Positions 4,940-5,265 of a DNA stretch of 5,265 bases are shown in pieces. The number at the start of each line of letters is the position of its first letter. Within the stretch, counting starts at the first letter, position 1. The notes beneath the pieces are model-generated. The model was not told the origin of the DNA and did not search any database. It saw only the letters and a list, made by a program, of their open reading frames with translations. The position numbers and the translations under genes are program-made. The stretch is from Polynucleobacter sp. UBA962 (lineage in GTDB: Bacteria > Pseudomonadota > Gammaproteobacteria > Burkholderiales > Burkholderiaceae): assembly GCA_002292975.1 (NCBI GenBank), contig DBCI01000063.1, forward strand, positions 1 to 5,265, in the 5' to 3' direction.

Positions 4940-5265
4940 GCCTTGGTAATTACCTCACTGACATCGGGTGATAAACGACTCACTTCAGCAACTTGGCGCA
5001 GAGCAGCAAGCATCTGCTTTGCATAGGGCTTAGCAAATTTAGGCCAGCGATCAAGTCCACGTGCTAAACGCGCTGCCACTTGAGGATTAATTTCATCCAA
5101 TGCGAGGACGCACTCTGCCCAGAAGCGATAGGCACTTCCATCTGCCTGATGAAATCCACCGGGATTATTGAGGCAAAACGCATGAATCACGCTACGCACA
5201 CGATTAGGATTGTTGAGCTTGAAGGCACTGTGCTTCATTAACGCTCTAATTTCCGCCAAAATCCC
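4921..5265 (-). CDS. pepN: Aminopeptidase N (PepN), C-terminal end (cut by right edge)
   Basis: The frame is open from the right edge to a TGA, giving the last 114 residues of a much larger protein. PepN is a cytosolic M1-family zinc aminopeptidase of about 870-900 residues that trims N-terminal residues from peptides late in protein turnover. The visible part belongs to the C-terminal alpha-helical domain: LMKHSAFKLNNPNRVRSVIHAF, then NPGGFHQADGSAYRFWAE, LDEINPQVAARLARGLDRWPKF and a final helix to SPDVSEVITKA. I recognise the order NPN-(K/R)-VR, FH-x-x-DGS-x-Y-x-F, LD-x-x-NPQ-x-A-x-RL, R-W from bacterial PepN. The zinc site (HExxH) and exopeptidase motif lie outside the window. There is a TTG codon near the edge, but GGG and ATT codons continue the frame before it, so no real start is present. 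The final codons form part of a terminator hairpin. Confidence 0.92.
   Translation of the reverse strand, partial: GILAEIRALMKHSAFKLNNPNRVRSVIHAFCLNNPGGFHQADGSAYRFWAECVLALDEINPQVAARLARGLDRWPKFAKPYAKQMLAALRQVAEVSRLSPDVSEVITKAITANR

Noticed and set aside
4715..5026. Plus-strand open frame of 103 residues containing NRTYDLRITNALLYQLSYSG
   Set aside because: This is the well-known false protein produced by translating the antisense of a tRNA gene. Here it spans tRNA-Thr and then runs antisense to pepN.

Overview
The window looks like ordinary chromosomal sequence from a low-to-moderate GC betaproteobacterium. A Polynucleobacter-like member of the Burkholderiaceae is my best guess. This is inferred from a Bug-type TctC with TctB and TctA, a DUF2946 protein beside a PCu(A)C copper chaperone, and betaproteobacterial-style PepN and bactofilin sequences in rather AT-rich DNA. 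The assignment was not tested by any search. Every gene lies on the minus strand, so transcription runs from high to low coordinates. No intergenic stretch exceeds about 190 bases, and I see no insertion sequence, integrase, CRISPR array, plasmid gene or phage gene.

In transcription order the window opens with the C-terminal end of aminopeptidase N (pepN, cut by the right edge). Its stop codon lies inside a terminator-like hairpin. A complete tRNA-Thr with anticodon CGT and encoded CCA follows, with its own small hairpin terminator. After a 190-base AT-rich regulatory gap comes a complete tripartite tricarboxylate transporter operon, tctC-tctB-tctA. TctC is the secreted binding protein, TctB the small membrane subunit and TctA the large permease. 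A hairpin with a T-run sits between tctC and tctB, and a classical GC-rich terminator follows tctA. tctA begins with TTG, placed by a good Shine-Dalgarno sequence.

The third part looks like a small copper-handling pair: a secreted DUF2946 protein with a C-P-N-C motif, then a periplasmic PCu(A)C chaperone with the full copper-binding motif. Last comes the N-terminal part of a bactofilin, cut by the left edge. Several palindromes lie upstream of it, overlapping or near a plausible promoter.

The genes form four functional blocks (protein turnover and translation, carboxylate uptake, copper delivery, cell-shape scaffold) that do not combine into one pathway. I found no convincing new system. The points most worth a second look are the non-coding ones: the intercistronic terminator in the tct operon, the operator-like palindromes before tctC and before the bactofilin gene, the pepN terminator that overlaps coding sequence, and the DUF2946/PCu(A)C pairing.
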